DNA of 64,000 nucleotides from JAGOUB01 sp964640945 (GTDB taxonomy: Bacteria; Patescibacteriota; Gracilibacteria; Peribacterales; Peribacteraceae). The notes beneath the pieces are model-generated. The model was not told the DNA's origin. It worked only from the letters and a program-made list of their open reading frames with translations, and did no database searches. This document shows, piece by piece, positions 9,819 through 18,964 of the stretch. The DNA lies in assembly GCA_964640945.1 (NCBI GenBank), contig CAZXIV010000001.1, positions 124,001 to 188,000 of the forward strand, written 5' to 3'. The stretch's first letter is position 1, and the number at the start of each line of letters is the position of its first letter. The position numbers were made by a program, and so were the translations under genes.

Positions 9819-10907
9819 TTACGAAACCTGCGTCTCCTGTATTTCACTGACCATACGGTCAAATACGGCCAATAAGGCGGTTATGTCCTTCTGGGAGATT
9901 TGATCAAGACTAATCTCGTAGTAGGTCGCATCCATCCGATCCCTCTTGAGGGAAGGAACGCCTTGAATGAGTTGATCTGCATATTTCTTCCGAATCTCAG
10001 GATTATTCTTCCAGAATTCCGATACAAGGTTCCAGCGACCGTTCGTGTTCGCAAAGAAGACGGTTCTCCGAATGCCGTTCTTCGATTCTGCTTTCAGCTT
10101 GAAGGAGTTCGTACCGTATTCGACTGCATCGGGACTGTGCTTCGTTGCGAAGTCGTAGATCAGTCGCATTTTCTGAAGCGTCTCTTCGTCGGTATCTTTT
10201 TGGAGTTCGGCAAAGAAGGATTCTTCATCCCACACTCTTGCTTCGGTGCGAGGCTTGGAAACGGAAACGTCTTTCTTCACCTCGGCTCCGAATAGCTTTG
10301 GGATCATGATCTCGTACGTCTCGAATTTGTAGTATTCGATCTCTGCGACGTAGATATTGAATTTGCTGTATTGATTGAGAAACAGAATGAGGTCTTTGAG
10401 TTGCGCGTGGAGCGTATCCATCAGAACGACGAACTTGAATGTTCCATTGTCGAGATTGCCACGGAAACTGTCGATCTGCTTTTGCGTCTCCTCTTCCGAC
10501 ATTCCGAAGAAATCCTGCAACTTCTGCTGAAGGCTCATGTTCCATTTCTTCTGCGATTGCCGATCAAGCTCTCCAAGGAAGGCGGCGAAGTCGCTGTAGT
10601 GCCTCCAGAGTGATGCTCCGTAGTCGAGGACTTGGGCAACGACGTGTCTCTTATCGGCGTTGCGATAGAGTTTTGTTTCGATCAGATAAAGCTCTCCTTC
10701 CTTGTCGATGCCGACGGCATCGATGGGGCCGCTCTGCGTTGGGAATTCTCGGGCGACGATCAAGAGCCGGATATCCTCCTTGATATCATAGAGAGGGATG
10801 GATTCCGGATTTTCGTAGATGTATTGCTGCAATTCGTCCTCACTCGCGAAAACCGAGCGGTCGATGCGTTTTGCATGTTTACCGTTCTTGGAAATGATGA
10901 GAGCCAT
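9819..10907 (-). CDS. PD-(D/E)XK family nuclease-like protein
   Basis: 362 aa. The N-terminal domain shows GPIDAVGIDKEGELYLIETKL, a clear D-x(n)-E-T-K restriction-endonuclease-fold core, followed by HVVAQVLDYGASLWRH. The C-terminal half (residues 230-350) looks like an alpha/beta DUF found in restriction-like proteins (RLIYDFATKHSPDAVEYGT). No helicase or methylase partner is adjacent except the RecB-like gene 20 bases downstream. Possibly a self-contained defence or repair nuclease. Confidence 0.6.
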   Translation of the reverse strand: MALIISKNGKHAKRIDRSVFASEDELQQYIYENPESIPLYDIKEDIRLLIVAREFPTQSGPIDAVGIDKEGELYLIETKLYRNADKRHVVAQVLDYGASLWRHYSDFAAFLGELDRQSQKKWNMSLQQKLQDFFGMSEEETQKQIDSFRGNLDNGTFKFVVLMDTLHAQLKDLILFLNQYSKFNIYVAEIEYYKFETYEIMIPKLFGAEVKKDVSVSKPRTEARVWDEESFFAELQKDTDEETLQKMRLIYDFATKHSPDAVEYGTNSFKLKAESKNGIRRTVFFANTNGRWNLVSEFWKNNPEIRKKYADQLIQGVPSLKRDRMDATYYEISLDQISQKDITALLAVFDRMVSEIQETQVS

Positions 10908-11334
10908 AAGGATTGGGGAAAGATGCGTACCCTCCTAGCGGAGCTGGAGGGGGCCGCGAAGTCCTTATGGCTGGCTTTAATGCAAAACTGGCACAAAGGG
11001 ACGTTCACCTGCGGGCCAGGCATCGGTGTTCAGGTTGCCCATCGACCAACGCTTCCGAGGCGAACGCCCCTTTCTACGTTGGAGATGGGAAGGTCTGAAA
11101 AGACCCCTAAATTACGAACAATGATGCCTGGCACGGTTATTGTACCAACAATCGACGTTTTCGGAAGCTTTTGTATTGGCTGGACTTCGTGGGATTCCGG
11201 CGCAACAGGACTGGATGGGCAAGACGGTCGCAGGCATTGATTGAGGTATGCAATCAGCGACCCTCACATCATCGGCAAGAACAATCGGAAGAACGGCACC
11301 TCCGGATAATGAGAATCGGGTAGAGCCGACGATC
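10908..11334. other. gene-less spacer upstream of the serine recombinase
   Basis: About 430 bases with no coding frame that I trust. The open frames here continue from antisense frames of neighbours. GATGCCTGGC occurs near 11124 and a related GCATCGGTGTT near 11021. Attachment sites of large serine recombinases usually lie next to the recombinase gene, so this spacer is the best place for an att half-site, but no repeat pair was identified. Confidence 0.3.
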
Positions 11335-12606
11335 ATGCCCATCCGATACTGCCTCTACGCTCGAAAATCCTCCGAGGACGATGAGAGGCAGACAATGTCC
11401 ATCGATTCGCAAGTAAAAGAAATGCTGACACTCGCTAAGAGAGACGGAATGGAGATCGCGGAGATCCGACGAGAAAGTCATTCCGCAAAAGCATCAGGAC
11501 ATCGTCCCGTCTACAACACGATTATTCAAGATGTAGGAAAGGGACTTTTTACGGGAATCCTTACTTGGGCACCGGATCGTCTGAGTAGGAACGCTGGTGA
11601 CTTAGGATCACTCGTCGATCTTATGGACCAAGGACTGCTTCGTGAAATCCGTTGTCACTCGCAGAAATTTACGAACAATCCGAATGAGAAATTTCTGCTC
11701 ATGATTCTTTGTTCTCAGGCGAAGCTGGAAAACGACAACCGAGGTATCAATGTAAAGCGTGGGCAGAAAGCCAGAGCCGAGCAGGGCTATCGTCCATGTC
11801 TTCCTTCGCTTGGGTATCTCACAGAACGGAGAGCGGGTGAAGTGCGTAGCCGGATCATTATCGATCCGGTGCGAGCGCCGTTCGTCCGACAGATGTTCGA
11901 GAAGGTCGCACAAGACCGCATGAGCGGCCGTGACGTATACCGATGGGTGCAACAGTCGGAGTTCCGAACACGAGCAGGAAAAAACCTGACTCTCAGCATG
12001 ATTTACAAGGTTCTCCATAATCCTTTCTACACAGGCAGATTCGAGTATCCGGTGGGGAGCGGTAAATGGTATCGGGGTGATTACGATCCAATCATCAGCC
12101 AGCAACTCTTTGACGACACACAGCGTTATCTCTCAGCGGGACAGGAACGCGACTGGGGTACGAAGGAATTCGCCTTTACAAGGCTTATGACATGCGGAAA
12201 CTGTAAATCAGGTGTAACGGCAGATGAGAAACGGAAACAGACCAAGAAGGGGCTTCAGCGCTATGTGTACTACCGATGCACCCATTCAAGAGATCTGCAA
12301 TGTAAAGAGCCGGCTTTAAGAGAGGAACAATTGATCGAGCAACTCATAGAACTACTAAATGATCTAAATCTCAACACATCAGCGGTGAAGCGAAAGATTG
12401 ATGAAGAGTTTGAACGATTCTCAAAATTTGCGACGGACGTATTGGGAATATCAGATAAAACTAAGGCTCAGAAAATAAATCAGAAAAAGTACACAGAGTA
12501 TCTCTTGAAGAATGGGACAATCCAAGAAAAGAGAGATCTACTATCTTCATTCCAGACTAAGCTCCTGCTAAAAAATGGCACAGTAATTCCAGATGAAAAG
12601 TGCTAG
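11335..12606 (+). CDS. large serine recombinase (resolvase/integrase)
   Basis: 423 aa from ATG 11335; the frame opens at 11248 but the conserved fold starts with MPIRYCLYARKSSEDDERQ. The Ser of ARKSSED is the expected nucleophile. WAPDRLSRNAGDL is the conserved resolvase arginine region. The recombinase domain (GRDVYRWVQQSEF) and zinc-ribbon MTCGNCKSGVTAD...YYRCTH follow, then a coiled C-terminus. This architecture integrates or excises mobile elements. It lies at the right end of the terminase block and next to the defence helicase block, so it may mobilise either. Confidence 0.85.
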   Translation: MPIRYCLYARKSSEDDERQTMSIDSQVKEMLTLAKRDGMEIAEIRRESHSAKASGHRPVYNTIIQDVGKGLFTGILTWAPDRLSRNAGDLGSLVDLMDQGLLREIRCHSQKFTNNPNEKFLLMILCSQAKLENDNRGINVKRGQKARAEQGYRPCLPSLGYLTERRAGEVRSRIIIDPVRAPFVRQMFEKVAQDRMSGRDVYRWVQQSEFRTRAGKNLTLSMIYKVLHNPFYTGRFEYPVGSGKWYRGDYDPIISQQLFDDTQRYLSAGQERDWGTKEFAFTRLMTCGNCKSGVTADEKRKQTKKGLQRYVYYRCTHSRDLQCKEPALREEQLIEQLIELLNDLNLNTSAVKRKIDEEFERFSKFATDVLGISDKTKAQKINQKKYTEYLLKNGTIQEKRDLLSSFQTKLLLKNGTVIPDEKC

Positions 12607-12615
12607 ATTAACCAT

Positions 12616-13026
12616 ATGTCTCTAGTAAACGCTTTTAAGAAATTCTTGGGCAACAAAAAGAAATCCAATGAAGGACTATCTCTTCAGGGAAAGATTTCAC
12701 TGGGCTATAAGCCAACTCCACAGGATGATATCTATGCACATCAATTCTCGTGCATGAATCGAGAGGAAGATTGTGCGTTCTGCAAAAAATTGGACGGCGT
12801 AGTCATTGCTCCCGACGATCCAATATTAAAGCATCTCATGTCAGACAAAGATCCTGACGAAAAACATCCTTTTGGGTATCGTCCAACGACATTTCGGCGT
12901 CTGTGCAGTTGTAAAATTTGCGGCTGTATGTGGGTTGATATTCTCAAGGATGAGGTAGGACCACCCGCAATCCACATGCCAAATGATTTGAGAAACCAAA
13001 TCTCTAAGGCTATTGCCCAGAAATAA
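12616..13026 (+). CDS. hypothetical protein with CxxC pairs
   Basis: 136 aa, not recognised. Two cysteine groups, DCAFCKK and CSCKICGCMW, could bind zinc. It starts 9 bases after the recombinase stop and ends one base before the convergent helicase stop, so it may be co-transcribed with the recombinase. No transmembrane segment. Confidence 0.5.
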   Translation: MSLVNAFKKFLGNKKKSNEGLSLQGKISLGYKPTPQDDIYAHQFSCMNREEDCAFCKKLDGVVIAPDDPILKHLMSDKDPDEKHPFGYRPTTFRRLCSCKICGCMWVDILKDEVGPPAIHMPNDLRNQISKAIAQK

Positions 13027-13027
13027 G

Positions 13028-16000
13028 TCAGCTGGTCACGAGGTTCAATAGAGGCCCATGTCTGACAATTACTCCTGATGCGATCATTTCATCAATCAAA
13101 TCTTTCACTCGGTCGCCCTCTTCTGGATCTACTCTGCTTATGCCAAAGAGATGTTTAATACTTTGAACTGCATTATCGTATGCTAGTCCGAATTGATTTT
13201 TGATTAGAAAATTAATCGCATTGCCAATTTCAACCTTACTGATTTGATCCAAACGCCGTTCTACTCCATCGGCGGGAGTTCTAAATGTTGTGTATTTTTT
13301 ACCTGACTTATGGAGAAAGCCCTTATCTTCTTTTGTATGTGTAATTTCACCATTCTTAACTGCCAAGTTAACCGCCTTTTTAAAATTAGTTTGAATATTT
13401 GAACCAGCGCGAGCTACTCCTGCCAGTTCTTTCACTCTCTCCAAAGCTAAATCAACATGGATCGGACCCTCATCATGAACAATATTTGCAATAATATCTG
13501 CAAATTGATAAACCTTTTTCAAATCCATAATGATCTCTCTCTTACATCTGGCTTTTGATTTAACATACTCGATTCCAGTATGAGATTTTTTAAGTGGGAC
13601 TGCTTTCAGTTCTTCATCTTTCTCTGAATCTGCAACCACACTTTCCTTAATCTTCTTTTCAGTAATCAGATCGCCTTTGATTGCTCGGTTCACATTTTCA
13701 ATAAGAAGACTGACAGCCATTTCTCGATTCTTAAACCATTCAGTCGACCAAATTCGATGTAGTTTCCACCCCATCCCTTGCAAGATTTCTTGTCTCAAAA
13801 TATCCCTATCTCTCGCTGATCGAGAGCTGTGATATGTAGCACCATCACATTCTATTCCAAGGGCATAACCCGTAGAATTTTTAGGATCTCTTACGGCAAG
13901 GTCAATCTTGAATGAACCTACGCCAACTTGTGCATCTACTTTAAAGCCCCTCAGCTCCAATTCTCGTCGAACTGAATCTTCAAAATCATTTGTCTCCTCA
14001 GCCAATAGTTTTGCGGCTTCCTTGGCTTCATTTAGGAAGCCAGTCTCGGCGTATTGTATGTAATTTTTGAGTCCAACCGGCCCTTTATTCTCTGGAATAA
14101 TGCCGATCAATTCGGACGATCTTACCGATGTCACTAAAATCGTTTTCCATTTAGCTCTGGTCACAAGCACGTTTAATCTTCGCCAGCCTCCTGTCGTATT
14201 TAATGGTCCAAAATTCAAAGACATTTTTCCGTCCTGAGCTTTTCCATAACCAACGCTAATGATAATCACATCTCGCTCATCACCTTGAACGTTTTCTAGG
14301 GATTTAATAAAGAATGCTTCTTCCCTTTCGGGATCTAATAGTGATGCAAGACTCTTTTGTGTTTGCAATTCTTCTTCAAGGGCATCTTCAATAGCTTCCT
14401 TTTGAGATGAGTTAAATGCCACAACTCCAAGCGTCTTTTCTGGTTCAGACTTTAATTGTTCTACTATCAGTTTAGCCACGCGTCGTGCTTCTTTTCTATT
14501 TATCCTGCTGCCCCCTCTGTCCCACACACCATCAGGAACATATTCCAAAATTACGCCGCTTTTTTTGAGATCCGTACTTGGAGAAGGAAACGTCACCAAA
14601 CGATTTTCATAGTAATAATGATTTGAAAAACTGATCAATCGTTCATCCCGACTTCGGTAGTGCCATTTCAAATCTGTTTCCTGAAAGAAGGGTACGGAGG
14701 CTTTGCAATCATCGAGTAGCGATTCAAGTTCTTCGATCTGTCCTTCCTCCCACTCATTCGAGTCTCCTTCCAAGCTAGTTCTAAAGAAAGAGCTGGGGGG
14801 CAACTGATTAGAGTCTCCAGCTACTACCACTTGTCTTGCTCTTAAAATAGAAGGAATCGCCTCTGGAGTTGGCAATTGAGATGCCTCATCAAAGATAACA
14901 AGATCAAAATTGAACGCTCCGGGCTTCAAAAACGTAGAAACGGAGAGAGGGCTCATCAAGAAGCAGGGCTTAAGAGCCTGTAGAACCTGCGGAATCTCAT
15001 TGAAAAGCACTCTCAATGGCTTCAGGCGTTTCTTTTTCTCCATTTCTTTTCTTAAGATTCCAACGCCATTGGAATTACCAACGCCCGTATGGGCTGCCTT
15101 AACCTCTCTAGCATTTTGAGCGGGGACTGCGATGGCATTCAGCAAACTAAGTCGCATTACTTTTTCATCTAATAATCTGAATCTGTTGATGAGATCAGCT
15201 TGAGAGCTTCCAGAAAATTCATTCAAGACCGGATTTGCATGGAGCATTGCATCGATCCAAAGTGCATAGAATCTCTTTCTAAAAATTTCAGGCGCATTTG
15301 CATACTCTTTTTTCTCTAGTTTCTCTACAAAAGGAAGTAGTCCATTATTCTCACAGCGATCTATGATTCGAGAGATCGTCTGCCAATCGCGTGCTTCAGA
15401 TTGATTAAGATTGGCTGATACCAATTTTACAGAATGCTCCACATTGCTAATTGGATCGGTATCCGATTTCGTTTTTGCTAGAAGCCCTTGCGGCCAGTAA
15501 ACAGTTAATTGCTGTTGAATCCCAAGGACATCCTCTTTTGAAGATTTAAGAATATCTGTGAGAGCTGAAAAACTGTTTGAAGTTTCTCCGATGAAAACAG
15601 GCTGTTCGACCAAAGATATTTTTGCAATATCTAGCCATTTCTTAAAAGAAATTGCCGTTTCATATTTACGTTGAACGTAAACGAGTTTTTCGAAAATATC
15701 CTCCACATCTAATTCATCAAGAGCTAGTTCTGCAATTTTTTTGATAAATTCAGCATCCGAAGAAAGGAATTCTTGGCAGCAAGATTTTACGTCACGGAGT
15801 ACAGAAGCATTGAGCTTACTAACCTTATCCAAAACCGCTTTGCACCCTTTCTTATCTTCCGGATAGCGTAAGCTAATTCGTGAGTACCATTTCGGATATT
15901 TCTGAAGATGTTTTTCTATCACATCCAATACTTCTTTAGGACTTCCGGATGAAAAATCTTTGAATGTTTTTAGATGAGTTTCCTTTTTTTGAAACAGACT

Positions 16001-16348
16001 CTGGCATTCTATGATCTTCTTCAATTTTTCACTTAGTTCCTTCGTGCTTTTCTTATCCCAATCAGAAGGCAATTGATCGATCTTTGATAGCGCTTCAAAA
16101 ATTTCAGTAGAAGCAAAAAGATCGAAGATCGATAAATCCATCGTTTTAAATAGATTTGAAAACTTCTTTGTCTCGCCAATCACAGATTCGCAAAAGGAAG
16201 CCAATCTCTCCAAATGTTTCTCAAGAAGTTCTTGTGTAGATAGATCGATGCCACCCGATTTCATCCCCCTAAGAGGATGTTCATTTCTTTTGCCGAATAA
16301 GACTGCATTATCACGAACTTCCCTTAGGAGTTCTTCTCCATAGTCCAA
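13028..16348 (-). CDS. SF1 helicase C-terminal part with Vsr/DUF559-like nuclease and DUF3320 (3' half of a frameshifted gene)
   Basis: 1106 aa from a TTG, but the same frame stays open upstream to about 16612, where it meets the other half. Helicase motifs: VIFDEASQL (motif II), VVVAGDSNQLPPS (III), GVVAFNSSQKEAI, ENVQGDERDVIIISVGYG (V) and LNVLVTRAKW (VI). After that FKIDLAVRD...GIECDGATYHSS...ILQGMGWKLHRIWSTEW is a Vsr/MTES-type nuclease with D, E-C-D catalytic positions, and the last 150 residues fit DUF3320. This is the DUF4011-helicase-Vsr-DUF3320 architecture found in defence islands. Confidence 0.85.
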   Translation of the reverse strand: MDYGEELLREVRDNAVLFGKRNEHPLRGMKSGGIDLSTQELLEKHLERLASFCESVIGETKKFSNLFKTMDLSIFDLFASTEIFEALSKIDQLPSDWDKKSTKELSEKLKKIIECQSLFQKKETHLKTFKDFSSGSPKEVLDVIEKHLQKYPKWYSRISLRYPEDKKGCKAVLDKVSKLNASVLRDVKSCCQEFLSSDAEFIKKIAELALDELDVEDIFEKLVYVQRKYETAISFKKWLDIAKISLVEQPVFIGETSNSFSALTDILKSSKEDVLGIQQQLTVYWPQGLLAKTKSDTDPISNVEHSVKLVSANLNQSEARDWQTISRIIDRCENNGLLPFVEKLEKKEYANAPEIFRKRFYALWIDAMLHANPVLNEFSGSSQADLINRFRLLDEKVMRLSLLNAIAVPAQNAREVKAAHTGVGNSNGVGILRKEMEKKKRLKPLRVLFNEIPQVLQALKPCFLMSPLSVSTFLKPGAFNFDLVIFDEASQLPTPEAIPSILRARQVVVAGDSNQLPPSSFFRTSLEGDSNEWEEGQIEELESLLDDCKASVPFFQETDLKWHYRSRDERLISFSNHYYYENRLVTFPSPSTDLKKSGVILEYVPDGVWDRGGSRINRKEARRVAKLIVEQLKSEPEKTLGVVAFNSSQKEAIEDALEEELQTQKSLASLLDPEREEAFFIKSLENVQGDERDVIIISVGYGKAQDGKMSLNFGPLNTTGGWRRLNVLVTRAKWKTILVTSVRSSELIGIIPENKGPVGLKNYIQYAETGFLNEAKEAAKLLAEETNDFEDSVRRELELRGFKVDAQVGVGSFKIDLAVRDPKNSTGYALGIECDGATYHSSRSARDRDILRQEILQGMGWKLHRIWSTEWFKNREMAVSLLIENVNRAIKGDLITEKKIKESVVADSEKDEELKAVPLKKSHTGIEYVKSKARCKREIIMDLKKVYQFADIIANIVHDEGPIHVDLALERVKELAGVARAGSNIQTNFKKAVNLAVKNGEITHTKEDKGFLHKSGKKYTTFRTPADGVERRLDQISKVEIGNAINFLIKNQFGLAYDNAVQSIKHLFGISRVDPEEGDRVKDLIDEMIASGVIVRHGPLLNLVTS

Positions 16349-16599
16349 ATCTTTTTGTGATACTTCTAGTACGTTTGCCCATGGTAAGGGGGCCTTCGTA
16401 AGAGGGGTATCGTTAAGGGTTTCGTATTTGCCATAACCATTGAAAATACTTATTCCTAATTCATTTTTTGAATCATGCAGAGCTTTGACGTAATTATTTA
16501 AAGACCGTCTGCTCTCAAGCAGCTTTCCAAGATCCTCATTAAAGTTCTTAGCAATTTTTATCTCGTCGTTCAGCTCAAGCGAGCGCTTAAGTTCATCGA

Positions 16600-17802
16600 T
16601 TACTTTCTTTTTCCTGATTTAACACCATGTGCCTCAAGGCAATATTGACCCAAGCCAATTTTCTGAAGGCGTGAATGCACCACATTCAACGCAGCCATTT
16701 TGGAGCTAACAAACAGCACCCTCTTTTTTTCTGCGAGTGCATTGGCAATAATGCCTGTAATGGTCTGACTCTTGCCCGTGCCAGGCGGACCATGAATTAC
16801 AACGTTTGCGCCTTGAGCAGCCAATGTAATTGCTCTTAACTGGCTTGAGTCAGCCTCGACGACAGGTATTGGGATTTGATCTGGAGTCTGCATTACGTCT
16901 AATTCATCATCAAGATTTACGCTTTCGATAGGATCTCCGCCTAGATGTGCAATTGCCTGAACTAATGTGTTCTCTCTTGCTTGCCCATCAAGGGTCTTTA
17001 AATCTTGATAGATTGCGAGAGATTCAAAGCTGAAGATACCAAGCCAAGCTCTTTTAGTGACCTTCCAACCATTTACTTTCACCTGTTTTTCAATTGCTTC
17101 GAGAAAAGAATCAATTTTGTCAAAATCAAAATCCTCCGGCATTTCTGGTAGCTCAATTTCCTCTCGCTCTTTCAGATAATATCTAATGGCAGGATTCAGA
17201 ATAATGTCTTCGTCTGCCATCTTGAGATCAAGTGCCTTACTTGCTCCTTTATATTCAAATTCACATGGAATCATTACTAGTGGACTCTCTGATTTACCCA
17301 TCATGGAATCTGCCCATTCAAGGCAGCCCATTGCTAAATACAAAGTGTTAACTCCACGTTCACTAAGAGTAAGTCGAGAGTTATCAAAGATTTTTCTAGT
17401 CTTACGTCTTAGGTCGCCAAGATTCTGGTAAATAAAATTGATGTCTCCTTCATGCAATACATATTCCTCTTCGGTACTAACGGTAGGATCTTCCTCTAAT
17501 GAGATTTTTTTCGCCTTCTTCTGAACAAAAGGCATTTTGATCGAGTCGCCATCCGATAGCAGCGTCTTAAGGATTTTATTGAGATTCGCAGATTCAACTT
17601 CAAGCTTTGCAGCTCGTGACCGATTTAATCCAAGGAGTGGATTTGATTTTGAGACATCAATGAGTCTCTCTTGCCATCTTTTTAGGATTGCCCCTAATTG
17701 TTCAGGAATTGATTTTCCGATGCCTGGCATAAGTGGGATTTTAGCTAAGAATGATGGATTTTGGAACATATTGTTTGCACTCGCCAAAATCAGGCCAGAC
17801 AC
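16600..17802 (-). CDS. DUF4011 and helicase N-terminal part (5' half of the same frameshifted gene)
   Basis: 400 aa. It opens with the DUF4011 signature KRWQERLIDVSKSNPLLGLN, has a long middle region, and ends just after Walker A HGPPGTGKSQT and motif Ia (VLFVSSKMAAL). It stops at TAA directly after SGKRK. Shifting one base back within the run GGAAAAAGAAAG (minus strand, near 16609-16620) restores VIDELKRSLELNDE and an open frame into the C-terminal half, giving one protein of about 1,590 aa. Either a true inactivating frameshift or a homopolymer assembly error. Confidence 0.85.
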   Translation of the reverse strand: MSGLILASANNMFQNPSFLAKIPLMPGIGKSIPEQLGAILKRWQERLIDVSKSNPLLGLNRSRAAKLEVESANLNKILKTLLSDGDSIKMPFVQKKAKKISLEEDPTVSTEEEYVLHEGDINFIYQNLGDLRRKTRKIFDNSRLTLSERGVNTLYLAMGCLEWADSMMGKSESPLVMIPCEFEYKGASKALDLKMADEDIILNPAIRYYLKEREEIELPEMPEDFDFDKIDSFLEAIEKQVKVNGWKVTKRAWLGIFSFESLAIYQDLKTLDGQARENTLVQAIAHLGGDPIESVNLDDELDVMQTPDQIPIPVVEADSSQLRAITLAAQGANVVIHGPPGTGKSQTITGIIANALAEKKRVLFVSSKMAALNVVHSRLQKIGLGQYCLEAHGVKSGKRK

Positions 17803-17821
17803 AAAGAGTGGTCGAGCTGAT

Positions 17822-18553
17822 TCAATGTCGTTTGTAAGGCTTTATATTCAAATCGAGAATTTTTTTCTGCCATTTAGAAGCGGCAGCAGTGTTCCCGTTT
17901 GCCTCTTCTTTTTCTGCCATTTTTTGGAAAGCTGATCTGGCATCACCTAGAAAGCCCGGAGGGACGTTTTTCCATTCTGACGTACTTCTCTTTGTCCTAG
18001 CCAATACATCTTCTGCAATTTTTGAGGCTGCTTCCGCTTCATCTCTATCAAGAAAAAGCTCGAGGTACGCACAGAAGCATGGCTCATAATCGTCGGTATT
18101 GTCGTAGACAAATTTTAAGTACTTTTCTGCCTGTTCAAAGTCTCTAACTTTGTAATCCATAAGAAGCATGGCTAAATCACTCGCAATGCTGATCTGATCT
18201 AGGTATGCGGAATTGTGCTTATTCTCAGATGGCAGCAAGACAGGAAGTTCAGATTTAGATTTTTCAAAGGCTTCCTTGAATCGATGAATAGCTTTTTCGA
18301 GGTATAACTTTTTCTCCTCTCCTTTCACATGCCATGCTGTGTAATTACGCCAACCAATGCCAAGCCAATACAGAAGTCGAGCACCGGTTTTCGAGTGAAG
18401 ATGTTTTTCTGTAGAAAGCAGAGTTTTCTCCATTAAGTTCTTGTCTCGATTGTTGGAGACACCAATGCCGAAACAAGCAACATCCATAATCGCATGTATT
18501 GCCGCATCTTCATTGTTGTTAGCCGAGGAGTTGAAAAATGAAAAAATGCTCAT
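17822..18553 (-). CDS. hypothetical alpha-helical (TPR-like) protein
   Basis: 243 aa, unrecognised. It is rich in helix-turn-helix repeats such as EKAIHRFKEAFEKSKSEL, FEQAEKYLKFVYDNTDDYEP and ARSAFQKMAEKEEANGNTAAA, suggesting tetratricopeptide-type scaffolding. It lies immediately upstream of the DUF4011 helicase on the same strand (20 bases), so it is a candidate accessory protein of that system. AT-rich like its neighbour. Confidence 0.6.
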   Translation of the reverse strand: MSIFSFFNSSANNNEDAAIHAIMDVACFGIGVSNNRDKNLMEKTLLSTEKHLHSKTGARLLYWLGIGWRNYTAWHVKGEEKKLYLEKAIHRFKEAFEKSKSELPVLLPSENKHNSAYLDQISIASDLAMLLMDYKVRDFEQAEKYLKFVYDNTDDYEPCFCAYLELFLDRDEAEAASKIAEDVLARTKRSTSEWKNVPPGFLGDARSAFQKMAEKEEANGNTAAASKWQKKILDLNIKPYKRH

Positions 18554-18643
18554 ACAAAAAATCTAAAGCGAATCATACATTTATAGGGACTAGCTGTATT
18601 CAAGAATTTGTAGCGTATAGGCACCACGGTCGGGTGCCCATGT

Positions 18644-18718
<75 letters not shown>

Positions 18719-18964
18719 AGGTCTGAATGCCAGTATAGCAGGCTTTTTGGCCTCCGTCAGCCGTGCCGGTCGGTCGGTGTCCCTGTTGGTCGCTGCTGCT
18801 CCTTATATAGGATGAAAGAGGCACCGGCTTCGGCGAGGTCTGGTATTCTTGGTAAAAGCGTCTGAAAGTGCCATAATACTGCGAAAATTTCCGTGTCGAG
18901 TATACTTGACAATTTATCAATAATTGTGCACGATGATCTGCCAATGGTTTCCCCTGTCTCTTTT

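Noticed and set aside
10632..11240. 202-codon plus-strand frame before the serine recombinase
   Set aside because: First half is antisense to the PD-(D/E)XK gene and the rest has no family signal.
16600..16625. Programmed -1 frameshift in the helicase gene
   Set aside because: The zero-frame codons around the A-run (GGA AAA AGA AAG) do not form a standard tandem slippery heptamer, and I see no downstream stimulatory hairpin; mutation or sequencing error is simpler.
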